This document shows, one piece after another, positions 27,086 through 35,591 of a DNA stretch of 64,000 bases. The notes beneath the pieces were generated by a model. That model was not told the DNA's origin. It saw only the letters and a list, made by a program, of their open reading frames with translations, and did no database searches. The stretch lies in assembly GCA_965218865.1 (NCBI GenBank), contig CBDCME010000010.1, forward strand, positions 62,001-126,000, written 5' to 3'. How positions within the stretch are numbered: position 1 is the stretch's first letter; each line of letters opens with the position of its first letter. Source of the DNA: CBDCME01 sp965218865 (GTDB lineage: Bacteria; Pseudomonadota; Alphaproteobacteria; JAAXGF01). Position numbers and translations under genes: made by a program.

Positions 27086-28074
27086 CCACGCTCCTCACCG
27101 GCGCCAGCGGTTTCGTCGGCTCCGCTGTGTTGCGCCGATTGCTCGAAGCGCAGCACGATGTCCGGGTCCTGCTTCGTCCGCGCGCCGACCAGCGCAATCT
27201 GGAGGGTTTGGAGGTCGAGGTCCGGACCGGAGATCTAACCGATCGGACGTCCCTCGAACGGGCCGTCAAAGGTTGTTCGGCGCTTTTTCACGCCGCCGCC
27301 GATTATCGTCTTTGGGTCCCCCGGCCAGCGGAAATGTTTGCCGCAAACGTAGACGGCACGCGCGACCTCATGGAGGCGGCGGGGAACGCTGGGGTTACAC
27401 GAATCGTCTACACGAGTAGCGTCGCGACGCTGGGCCATTTCGCCGATGGTCGTCCGGCGGACGAAACCGCGGCCGCAACGGCCAACGACATGATCGGACC
27501 CTACAAAGAGTCCAAATATCTGGCCGAGAAAGCCGTCCGGCGGATGGCGAAAACGGACGGGTTCCCAGTGGTGATCGTCAATCCGTCAACGCCCCTGGGT
27601 CCCCGTGATCTCAAGCCGACCCCCACCGGCCGCATGATTGTCGAGGCGGCGTCGGGCCGGATGTCCGCGTATGTCGATACCGGCCTGAACATCGTCCACG
27701 TCGACGACGTCGCCGACGGCCATCTGCTTGCGTTCGAGCGCGGCGAGTTGGGCGAGCGTTATATTCTCGGTGGCGAAAACATGTCCCTGAGGGAAATACT
27801 ATTGGAGATTTCCGAGATTACGGGTGGTCCGCCACCGCGCTTTGCCTTGCCGCACGCCCTGGTGTTTCCGATTGCCTGTCTCGCGGAGGTCTGGAATCGG
27901 CTTTCTCGAGCCCGGAATCCGCTGATGACGTTGGATGGCGTGCGAATGGCCAGAAGACGAATGTATTTTTCCGCGGCCAAGGCCCGCCGCGAGCTGGGGT
28001 ATTCGCCGCGTCCCGCCCGAGAGGCTCTTGCCGACGCCGTCGATTGGTTTCGCCGCCATGGCTATTGTGCCTGA
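27082..28074 (+). CDS. hpnA: Hopanoid-associated sugar epimerase HpnA
   Basis: A 330-aa extended short-chain dehydrogenase/epimerase. It has the NAD-binding TGASGFVGSAVLRRLL at residues 5-20, S of YTSSVATLG near 115, and the catalytic YKESK near 145 (Y-x3-K). It matches HpnA, which acts in making hopanoid side-chain sugars. The start is TTG 27082, overlapping the preceding stop as TTGA; no ATG fits the Rossmann start. The tail DAVDWFRRHGYCA is typical. Confidence 0.92.
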   Translation: MTTLLTGASGFVGSAVLRRLLEAQHDVRVLLRPRADQRNLEGLEVEVRTGDLTDRTSLERAVKGCSALFHAAADYRLWVPRPAEMFAANVDGTRDLMEAAGNAGVTRIVYTSSVATLGHFADGRPADETAAATANDMIGPYKESKYLAEKAVRRMAKTDGFPVVIVNPSTPLGPRDLKPTPTGRMIVEAASGRMSAYVDTGLNIVHVDDVADGHLLAFERGELGERYILGGENMSLREILLEISEITGGPPPRFALPHALVFPIACLAEVWNRLSRARNPLMTLDGVRMARRRMYFSAAKARRELGYSPRPAREALADAVDWFRRHGYCA

Positions 28075-28098
28075 ACCGCCCGGGGACGGAATCCGACT

Positions 28099-29073
28099 TT
28101 GAAACGCGGCCTTATTCTCGTTTGGCTGCTGGGGGTCGCCTTGTTCATCGGCCTCCTCGCCTACCGCGGCTTCGCGCCCGTGAGCGCGGTCGTCGCCACC
28201 TCCGGCTGGGGGCTGTTGGTGATCACGATGTTTCATGTCGGTCCCCTGGCCGCCGACGCGGTGGCTTGGCGCGTGTTGTTCGAGGACAATCGGCCTTTAC
28301 CGATTCTGCCCGCCCTGAGGATTCGCTGGATCGGTGAATCGGTGAACCAGCTCCTGCCCGCGGCACAGCTTGGCGGCGACTTCGTTCGGGCCCGTCTCGC
28401 CAGCCATCGCGGGGTACCTGGTGTGATCGCCGGCGCCAGCGTTGTGGCCGATCTTACCCTCGGTGTCATGACCCAGATCGTATTTTCGCTGTTGGGACTG
28501 TTCTTGCTGATCCAACACGAAGGCGGACGAGGAACCGTTTACGGGGCGGTCATCGGCCTGGCCATCGTCACTGTCCTGGTGGTTGCTTTTTACGTCGTGC
28601 AGCGGTCTGGGTTGTTCGGTTTCCTGACTCGGGTTCTGGGTTTCGTGGCGCGCGGCCGCGATTGGTTGACCCTCGCCGGTAGCGCCAAGGCCTTGGATGA
28701 TGCCATCAAGAGTCTTTACCGGCGCCGGCGGGACCTACTGGTTTGTTGTTTTTGGCACCTGGTCAGTTGGATCGGCGGTGCCGGCGAAGTGTGGCTCGCG
28801 CTCTATTTTCTCGGCCACCCCGTCACCGTGTGGGAGGCGGTGATATTGGAAAGCCTGGCCCACATGATCCGCAGCGCCGCGTTCTTCGTCCCCGGCGCCC
28901 TGGGAGTCCAGGAGGGTGGCATCATGGTTCTGGGGGCGGTCATCGGACTTGGTCCCGACGTCTCCCTGGCCCTGTCGCTGATCAAGCGGGTCCGCGAGCT
29001 GCTGCTCGGCCTCCCCGGATTGATTGCCTGGCAGGCCACCGAGGGGCGTCGGCTGTGGCCGGCGCGCGACTGA
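28099..29073 (+). CDS. hpnL: Hopanoid-associated flippase-like membrane protein HpnL
   Basis: A 324-aa polytopic protein with about eight helices of the lysylphosphatidylglycerol synthase/flippase-like (UPF0104) type. Motifs are SVNQLLPAAQLGGDFVRARL and FFVPGALGVQEGGIMVLGAVIGL. It corresponds to HpnL in hopanoid clusters; its activity is unproven and may be lipid flipping. The start is TTG 28099, 24 bp after hpnA, so it belongs to the same operon. Confidence 0.88.
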   Translation: MKRGLILVWLLGVALFIGLLAYRGFAPVSAVVATSGWGLLVITMFHVGPLAADAVAWRVLFEDNRPLPILPALRIRWIGESVNQLLPAAQLGGDFVRARLASHRGVPGVIAGASVVADLTLGVMTQIVFSLLGLFLLIQHEGGRGTVYGAVIGLAIVTVLVVAFYVVQRSGLFGFLTRVLGFVARGRDWLTLAGSAKALDDAIKSLYRRRRDLLVCCFWHLVSWIGGAGEVWLALYFLGHPVTVWEAVILESLAHMIRSAAFFVPGALGVQEGGIMVLGAVIGLGPDVSLALSLIKRVRELLLGLPGLIAWQATEGRRLWPARD

Positions 29074-29256
29074 GCGGGACGGAAAGAGCACAGGCGGGGG
29101 AATCCAGCTTCGAAGCGAGAGGATCACCTCGCGAACTTGTTTGTTGGCCGTGCCTCCCGGAACGTGTTATGAGACGGATTCGCGAGGCCAGCATCGCTTG
29201 GGTTCCGAGGGAATCGTTCGCCGGCCGCGAAACTGGGGTTTTGGAGTTGGCAAGAC

Positions 29257-30183
29257 ATGCGCGTTATTTTGGCTCAACCACGGGGATTTTGCGCCGGTGT
29301 CGAACGGGCGATCGAGATTGTCGAACGCGCCCTCGAACTCTATGGGCCGCCGGTCTATGTCCGCCACGAAATCGTTCACAATCGGCGGGTCGTTTCCGAG
29401 CTCAAGGCAAAGGGCGCGGTTTTCGTCGAGGAGATCGAGGAAATTCCGGACGGCGCCATCACCGTGTTCAGCGCTCACGGCGTTTCGCAGCACGTCGCGG
29501 ATGACGCCTCGGAACGAAAGCTGCCGGTCATCGACGCCACCTGTCCTCTTGTCGCCAAGGTGCATAAGGAGGGACAGCGATACGCCAAAAAGGGCCACGA
29601 GATCGTCCTCATCGGCCACGAGGGTCACCCCGAGGTCGAGGGTACGCGTGGCCGCATACCCGGAGGCGTTCACCTGGTATCGAACGTTGACGACGTTGAA
29701 CGGATCGAGGTTAAGAACGGGGATAAGGTTGCCTACGTAACCCAGACGACTCTCAGCGTCGACGACACCCGCGACGTCATCGAGGCCCTGCGGCGCCGCT
29801 TTCCGAAGATCAATGGTCCCGACGTCCGCGATATCTGCTACGCCACTCAGAATCGCCAGAAATCGGTACGGGATCTGGCGCGGGAGGTCGACGTCATTCT
29901 TGTCGTCGGGGCCCAGAACAGTTCGAACTCCAACCGGCTGCGCGAGATCGGCGAGGAAATGAACGTGCCGAGTTACTTGATCGACAGCGCCGAGGATCTG
30001 GATCCGGCCTGGCTGACAGGCATCGAATCGGTCGGAATCACGGCCGGGGCGTCGGCTCCAGAAGAATTGGTAGAGGAATTGGTCGCGCGGCTGCGTGATT
30101 TCGGTGAAACCGAGCTCCAAGTTGTCGGCGGTATTCGGGAGAGCGTTCGCTTCAAGCTTCCCGAGGAACTCGTTGAAACGTAA
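29257..30183 (+). CDS. ispH: 4-hydroxy-3-methylbut-2-enyl diphosphate reductase
   Basis: A 308-aa IspH (LytB), the last enzyme of the MEP pathway, which makes IPP and DMAPP. The three [4Fe-4S] ligands are C12 (RGFCAGVERA), C96 (DATCPLVAKVH) and C194 (DICYATQNRQ). Full length. It lies 183 bp after hpnL and 37 bp before hpnH. Its place in the hopanoid operon links isoprenoid supply with squalene and hopane formation. Confidence 0.97.
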   Translation: MRVILAQPRGFCAGVERAIEIVERALELYGPPVYVRHEIVHNRRVVSELKAKGAVFVEEIEEIPDGAITVFSAHGVSQHVADDASERKLPVIDATCPLVAKVHKEGQRYAKKGHEIVLIGHEGHPEVEGTRGRIPGGVHLVSNVDDVERIEVKNGDKVAYVTQTTLSVDDTRDVIEALRRRFPKINGPDVRDICYATQNRQKSVRDLAREVDVILVVGAQNSSNSNRLREIGEEMNVPSYLIDSAEDLDPAWLTGIESVGITAGASAPEELVEELVARLRDFGETELQVVGGIRESVRFKLPEELVET

Positions 30184-30220
30184 TTCCGATACGATCGACT
30201 TGCGGGAGAAGGGCTGAGCC

Positions 30221-31354
30221 TTGGCCGTACCACTGATTCAACAGGCGCGCGTGGGTGCCTACATCATGAAGCAGCGCCTATCCGGGGTCGCGCGTTACCC
30301 GCTCGTCCTCATGCTCGAGCCTCTGTTCCGTTGCAACCTGGCCTGTGCCGGCTGTGGCAAGATCGACTACCCGGACCCGATACTCAACCAACGTTTGAGC
30401 CTAAACGAATGCTTGGACGCCGTCGACGAATGCGGCGCCCCGATCGTTTCCATCCCCGGGGGAGAACCCTTGGTTCACAAGGGAATCGGTGAAATCGTCG
30501 CCGGTATCGTGGCCCGTAAGAAATTCGTCTATCTGTGCACCAACGCCTTGCTACTGGAAAAGAAACTGGACCTGTTCCAGCCCAGTCCCTATCTCACCTT
30601 TTCGATCCATTTGGACGGCTTGCGTGAACGCCACGACGACTCCGTCTGCCAGGAGGGCGTCTTCGACAAGGCGGTCGCGGCGATCCGGGCCGTGCGGGGG
30701 CGCGGATTCCGGGTCAATGTGAATTGCACCTTGTTCGACGGAATCGGGGCCGAGGAAGCAGCCGCGTTCTTCGATTACGTCACCACCCTGGGGGTCGAGG
30801 GAATCACGGTGAGTCCCGGTTACGCCTACGAGCGGGCCCCCGACCAGGAGCATTTCCTGTCCCGCAAGAAGACCAAGGAGCTGTTCCGCGACATTTTCCG
30901 GCGCGGAAAGCGAAAAAAGTGGCGTTTCAGCCAGTCGACCCTGTTTTTGGATTTTCTGGCCGGGAATCAAGAGTACCGCTGCACCCCGTGGGGTAATCCG
31001 ACCCGCAATATCTTCGGTTGGCAGCGGCCGTGTTATCTCTTAGGCGAGGGCTACGCGCCCTCGTTCCGCGACCTCATGGAAACCACGGAGTGGGATTCCT
31101 ACGGGACCGGGAACTACGAAAAATGCGCCGACTGCATGGTTCACTGCGGCTATGAGCCGACCGCCGTGGCCGATACCGTCTCCCATCCCGTGAAGGCCCT
31201 TCGGGTCCTGTTGCGCGGCGTCGAAACCGAAAAGCCGATGGTGCCCGAGACCAGCCTAAACGCCGCCCGCCCCGCCGAGTACGTCTTCTCCCGGCATGTG
31301 GAAGAGGCCCTACTTAAGGCCAAAAATATCGAGCAAAAAAAGCAAGTTGCGTAA
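30221..31354 (+). CDS. hpnH: Adenosyl-hopene transferase HpnH (radical SAM)
   Basis: A 377-aa radical SAM protein with the cluster cysteines C38, C42 and C45 in FRCNLACAGCGKIDYP, then SIPGGEPLVH, and a later cysteine-bearing stretch (YEKCADCMVHCGYEP). HpnH adds the 5'-deoxyadenosyl group to diploptene, the first step to C35 extended hopanoids. The start is TTG 30221 after a GGGAGAAGGG ribosome-binding site and gives the family N-terminus MAVPLIQQARVGAYIMKQRL. It is the last gene of this hopanoid arm. Confidence 0.96.
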   Translation: MAVPLIQQARVGAYIMKQRLSGVARYPLVLMLEPLFRCNLACAGCGKIDYPDPILNQRLSLNECLDAVDECGAPIVSIPGGEPLVHKGIGEIVAGIVARKKFVYLCTNALLLEKKLDLFQPSPYLTFSIHLDGLRERHDDSVCQEGVFDKAVAAIRAVRGRGFRVNVNCTLFDGIGAEEAAAFFDYVTTLGVEGITVSPGYAYERAPDQEHFLSRKKTKELFRDIFRRGKRKKWRFSQSTLFLDFLAGNQEYRCTPWGNPTRNIFGWQRPCYLLGEGYAPSFRDLMETTEWDSYGTGNYEKCADCMVHCGYEPTAVADTVSHPVKALRVLLRGVETEKPMVPETSLNAARPAEYVFSRHVEEALLKAKNIEQKKQVA

Positions 31355-31559
31355 ATTTCTTGATATTCCGGATTCGACTGATTCCCGGCGTTCGCAACAG
31401 ATTCCCCGGACCGATCCCGCCGCCCCAACAAGATAATCCCCGCGGGTGCGAGGCAATGTCCGGTCCTCGAGGCCATAGCGCTCCGCCCCGTCCCCCGCTC
31501 CAAACGGGGAGAATTAGACATGAGCCAACTCCCGTTTGGTGCCCGATGTGACATCAATA

Positions 31560-32328
31560 GTCGTCCGTGAAGAACCCTGATTTCAATCTGAAGCGGCGAT
31601 TGGGTTTGCGGTGGGGTGCGAGATGTCGCTGAGGAGCGCGGCCAGGATTTGGACAAACAAACGCCTCAGCCATTTGAGGACAAGGCGGTAGTTGTAGCCG
31701 GCGCCGGCGAGGATGGCGTTGATCTTGTCGCCGTCGCGGCCTTTGAGGAAGTTGCGCCCCAGCCTGCCATCGCTCTTGAGATGTCCGATCACGGCCTCGA
31801 CGGCGGAGCGCCGCCTGAGCTCCTTCTTGATCGTCGGCGTGATGCCGCGTTTCTGGCCTGATCTAAAGACGCGGTGTTTGTTGGGGTAATAGTGGCCCTG
31901 GTATCCCTTGTCGACATAGATGCGCTCGGCCGATATCCCCGTCCAGCGTTCCATCTCTTCGATCACCTGCCTCAAGGTGTGGCCATCATAGGGATTGCCG
32001 TGGAAGGCCTTGACGTGGGCGACGAACTGGCCGCCGGGGGGGCGGGAATTGGTCGCCGCCACGGAGACCTTGCAGCCGAACTCGTACGGCTTGTGCGCCT
32101 TCCCTTTGCCGATGCATTCGACCTCGGGCGCGTGGAGCGAATAGACCTTGGGCAAGGGGTCGCGCCGCTTCTGGGTCGACACCCGCTCGGCCAGCCACAA
32201 GGGGCGGCGGAAGGTATCCCGTAGGCTCTCCTCCTGGGCCGTCTTGCGGCGGATGTCGCGGACGGTGCGCCCGAGATAGGTCTTGAGCTTGCGCAGGGCC
32301 TTGTTGGCCCGCTTGTGCTGTTTGGCAT
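31560..32328 (-). mobile_element. IS5-family element, copy B (3' half only)
   Basis: It keeps the right terminus (GTCGTCCGTGAAGAACCC at 31560) and the C-terminal half of the transposase (KRANKALRKLKTYLG through NPIAAS), including the catalytic E. It stops abruptly at 32328 inside the codons for HAKQHK, where PEP-CTERM gene sequence begins. It contains the 40-bp segment missing from copy A. The N-terminal half and the left terminus are gone, so it cannot move alone. Confidence 0.9.
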
Positions 32329-32569
32329 TCCTACCACCGCGCTCCTAGATTTCGACGAGTCCAACGGTTGGGAGTGGGACGGCAACATCGACTTGGACGG
32401 ATGCTCGGGAGGACAATTTTTGTGCTCTGGCACATTCACCGTCGTCAAGAGCGTCCCGGCTCCAGGGACGGTGCTGATATTCGCCGCCGGTTTACCTGCC
32501 GTTATGTGGTTGCGGCGGCGCGCGCGGCGAACGCAAGGGAATCGGATCACAGGGAATACCAGCTACTAA
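32329..32569 (+). pseudogene. PEP-CTERM anchored protein, C-terminal fragment
   Basis: The frame ends with SVPAPGTVLIFAAGLPAVMWLRRRARR: a P-x-P sorting motif (usually VPEP or VPAP), a hydrophobic helix and an arginine cluster. This is the PEP-CTERM signal recognised by exosortase (EpsH). The preceding residues (WDGNIDLDGCSGGQFLCSGTFTVVKS) are the end of a secreted domain. The 5' part is cut by IS5 copy B, and the present stop codon is supplied by the end of the adjoining IS630 element. It implies that an exosortase exists elsewhere in the genome. Confidence 0.8.
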
Positions 32570-33679
32570 TATCCCAAAATAATACCTGACATATTGATCG
32601 GACTGTGCTATACATGGTGCATGGAAGCGCGTGACTTTCGTGGCATTGGTCGGGCGGCGCAGGAGGAACTCCGGCGTCGGGCGATCGTGCTTGTCGAGCA
32701 GGGTGGATCGAGCCGGGCCGAGGCGGCCAGGGTTGTTGGCGTGCAGCGGCAGACGGTCAACATCTGGCTCAAGCGGTATCGCGAACGGGGCGAGGACGGC
32801 CTCCTGGATGGTCGTCGGGTTTCCGAACGCAAGGGCAAGGGGGCGCTGACCACCGAGGAGGGCCGGCAAGTCCGCCGCTGGATCGCCGACAAGACGCCCG
32901 ATCAGCTCAAACTGCCGTTTGCATTGTGGACGTCCCGTGCGGTGCGCGAGTTGATCGAGCGCCGGTTGGGCAAGCGCCTTGGCCTGTCGACCGTCCAGCT
33001 CTACCTGAAGCGCTGGGGCATGACCCCGCAAAAGCCGCTGGCGCGCGCCAAACAACGCTCGCCCGCCGCCGTGGCCGCCTGGTTGGAGCGCGACTACCCG
33101 GCGATCGCCGGGCGCGCCAAGCGAGAGAGAGCCGTCGTCTACTGGGGCGACGAGACCGGCATCTCCAACCAAGACCAGATCGGCCGCAGTTATGCCCCAA
33201 GAGGCCAGACGCCGGTGGTTGGCCGGACCGCCAAGAAGATCTCCAAGAGCATGATTTCGGCCGTCTCCAACCGCGGCCTGATGCGCTTCATGCTGTATGA
33301 TGGGGCGCTTAACGTCGATCGCTTCATCATCTTCCTGCGGCGGCTGATCAAGGACGCAAAGCAGAAGGTGTTCCTGATCATAGATAACCTGAAGGTGCAC
33401 CACGCCAAGTGGGTCAAGGCCTGGACTCTGAGCCATCGCCACGAGATCGAGCTGTTCTACCTCCCGGCCCCCGAGTGCAACCCGGACGAATACTTGAACA
33501 ACGATGTCAAGCAGAAGTTGCGCCAAAAGCCGCAGCCCGGCACCAAGGACGAACTGGACAAGAATACCCGCGCCGTCTTGCGCGCAATTCAGCGTTCATC
33601 GGATCGAGTGCGCGGTTACTTCCGGCCCCACCCCGTCAAATACGCCGCCTGATCGTCAGGTGTCATATTAGGATATTAG
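32566..33679 (+). mobile_element. IS630-family element, type II
   Basis: It starts CTAATATCCC and ends GGATATTAG with imperfect inverted repeats of about 26 bp (both ends read ACTAATATCC from the flanking A inward). TA is present on each side (32564-32565 and 33680-33681), matching IS630 target duplication. It separated the PEP-CTERM remnant from the reverse transcriptase remnant. A deleted copy is at 56278-56769. Confidence 0.92.
32621..33652 (+). CDS. IS630-family transposase (type II), intact
   Basis: A 343-aa protein with an N-terminal helix-turn-helix (SSRAEAARVVGVQRQTVNIWLKRY, residues 27-50), a second winged-helix part, and a DDE core: D in VYWGDETGISNQ, D in FLIIDNLKVHHAK and E in CNPDEYLNNDVKQKL. 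ATG 32621 fits the usual family start (MEARDFRGIGRAAQEELR). The frame is unbroken, so it is a likely active transposase. Confidence 0.93.
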   Translation: MEARDFRGIGRAAQEELRRRAIVLVEQGGSSRAEAARVVGVQRQTVNIWLKRYRERGEDGLLDGRRVSERKGKGALTTEEGRQVRRWIADKTPDQLKLPFALWTSRAVRELIERRLGKRLGLSTVQLYLKRWGMTPQKPLARAKQRSPAAVAAWLERDYPAIAGRAKRERAVVYWGDETGISNQDQIGRSYAPRGQTPVVGRTAKKISKSMISAVSNRGLMRFMLYDGALNVDRFIIFLRRLIKDAKQKVFLIIDNLKVHHAKWVKAWTLSHRHEIELFYLPAPECNPDEYLNNDVKQKLRQKPQPGTKDELDKNTRAVLRAIQRSSDRVRGYFRPHPVKYAA

Positions 33680-33681
33680 TA

Positions 33682-33945
33682 ATCCACCATTTACCCAACG
33701 CGCGAACCTTTCCACGTACATCCCAAACGGGGAAGGGGTTTGCTTCCTTGCCCGATCTTGCTCGTAAAGCTGGGATGTCTTGTCGAGGAATTTGACCAGC
33801 GTATTCCTGGCTACCGCCAGCCCCGCCGGGCTAAAGCGATATCCCAAAAATTCAAAGCCCCGTTCGATTCGCCCAATGAATGTCTTGCCGGGGTGCTTCT
33901 CCAGGCGTGGGAAATTCCGGTTAGGGTCTACCATCGAATTTCGTG
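33682..33945 (-). pseudogene. Reverse transcriptase, C-terminal fragment
   Basis: The minus strand reads KHPGKTFIGRIERGFEFLGYRFSPAGL and then a helical end YVERFARWVNGGL. KTFIGRIERGFDFLGYxFSP is a hallmark of the thumb region of group II-intron-like and related bacterial reverse transcriptases. The catalytic YADD part is absent, and the C-terminus is cut by IS630 type II at 33680. The source (group II intron, unknown-group RT or other) cannot be told from this fragment. Confidence 0.75.
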
Positions 33946-34262
33946 AGGAAATGGTTGTTGTTGTTGCGCAGTGGAGATGTGTGAGAACTCGCGGCAGCGA
34001 GTTATCCACATATCCAGTGCGGCGGCGGTGATTTTCCTTTCATTGCAGGTGGTCTGTGCGGTGAATGGCGGTTAGCCTGGCCCGGACGGGGGTGTGGCTG
34101 TTTGGGTCAGTGGTCCGGCTATCCGGGCTCACCCTTCGTGAAGTGCCGCCCCCGTCACCTGCATCATCCGAGGGGTCGACCGGGATGGTGCCGGTCGCGG
34201 TGGCGATCGTGGCTCTGTAGGTAGACGTAGGATGAAGGCCGTGTTTGCTGAAGGAGCGATCG
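33946..34262. other. Non-coding stretch upstream of the IS110-like gene
   Basis: About 320 bp without a gene. A hairpin with stem AACTCGC/GCGAGTT and loop GGCA lies at 33986-34003. The part near 34060-34262 is GC-rich with several short inverted repeats. In IS110-group elements the non-coding end next to the transposase encodes a bridge RNA, so this stretch could be that end; I cannot fix the element border. Confidence 0.4.
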
Positions 34263-35465
34263 ATGCTGAAGCCTGTATCTTTGGAACTCCGTGTCGGCGT
34301 TGATGTCGGCTCGCGGTGCCACAGCGTAGCCATCGGGCTGTCGGACGGCAGTCTTTTGGAGGAATTCGAGATCCCGCACGGAAGGGTTCCGGGAGTTCTT
34401 TTCCCGGGTCGAGGCCTGCGGTCGGCGCCATGGGGTGCCGATCGCGGTGGCCATGGAAGGCTACAACGGCCACGTCAGGCCTTTGGACAGCCTGGTCAGG
34501 GCCAGGGGCTGGCGGCTGTTCAATGTCAACAATTTGAAGCTTGCCCGCTTCAAGGAGATTTTTCCGGCCGCGGCCAAGAGCGACCGCATCGATACCCGCA
34601 AGACCTTGGAGTTGTTCCAGCTCCGCGACCATCTGCCGATGGCTGGCGAGGTGTTGCAGGAAGTCAGGACAACGCCGGAGGAGAACAACACTCTCAAGCG
34701 CCTGTCGCGGCGCCGACGCCGGCTGGTGAACGAACGGGGGCGGGTTGCCAACGCCCTGCAAGCCGACCTTCAGGCCGTCTGCCCAGGGCTACTGGAGATC
34801 ACCCGGGACGTCGGCAACATGTGGTTCCTGAACTTTCTGACCTGTCGCAAGGGACTGCTCAAGCTGGCCCGGGTGCGCCGCGCCAGCCTGCTCAAAATGT
34901 CCGGCGTCGGCGCCTACTTCGCCGATGCCATCCAAGCTTGGCAAAGCGGTGCCTACTTCGCTCCCGATGCTAGCCTGGTCGGCGACATGATCCAGCAGGA
35001 CGCGGCTCGGATCCTCGAGTTGAAACAGCAGATCAAGGCCTTGGAAAAGCAGATGGCGCGCGTCGCCGAGAACTCCTCCATCGCCGGCCAGATCGCCTCT
35101 ATCCCGGGCTATGGCTCCGTCTGCTCGGCCGAACTCGCCGGTGAAATCGGAACCGTCGAGCGCTTCCGCAACGAGGCCAGCTTGGCGCTTTATCTCGGCA
35201 TGGCCACACTGGTTAACAGTTCCGGCAAGGCTCAAAGCCTCCGAGACACGTCAACGCCCGGGCCAAGGCGGCCATGATGACCGCCGTCGATCACCATCGC
35301 AAACTGGTTCCCCAATCGCAGCGCTACTACGAAAGAAAACGGGCCGAAGGCAAAGCCCACAATCAAGCCATCCGCGCCCTCGGCCGACACCTATGCCGCG
35401 TCATCTTCAAAATGCTCAGAGACAACCGTCCCTACTACGTAGAAAACGATCAACAAATCGTTTGA
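34263..35465 (+). pseudogene. IS110-family transposase, two frameshifts
   Basis: An IS110-type DEDD recombinase in three frame segments. 34263 to about 34380 gives GVDVGSRCHSVAIGLSDG (first D). About 34380-35240 gives VAMEGYNGHVRPL (E), KSDRIDTRKTLELFQL (DD) and the C-terminal helix-hairpin IPGYGSVCSAELAGEIG. About 35240-35465 gives RHVNARAKAAMMTAVDHH and the end. Both shifts are single-base events relative to the family. Unless corrected by recoding, the enzyme is not made. IS110 enzymes insert using a bridge RNA and a RuvC-like plus Tnp domain. Confidence 0.85.
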
Positions 35466-35591
35466 AAATTCCAGCGGGATGTTCACGAAGGGACGAAAAT
35501 CCGCGTCAGAATTGCCGTCGGCAGCTGAAGGTGAAGCGGTCGTGGGGTGTTAGGCGACCTAGGCATGTGCCGATCACGACGGGTGTAAAAA

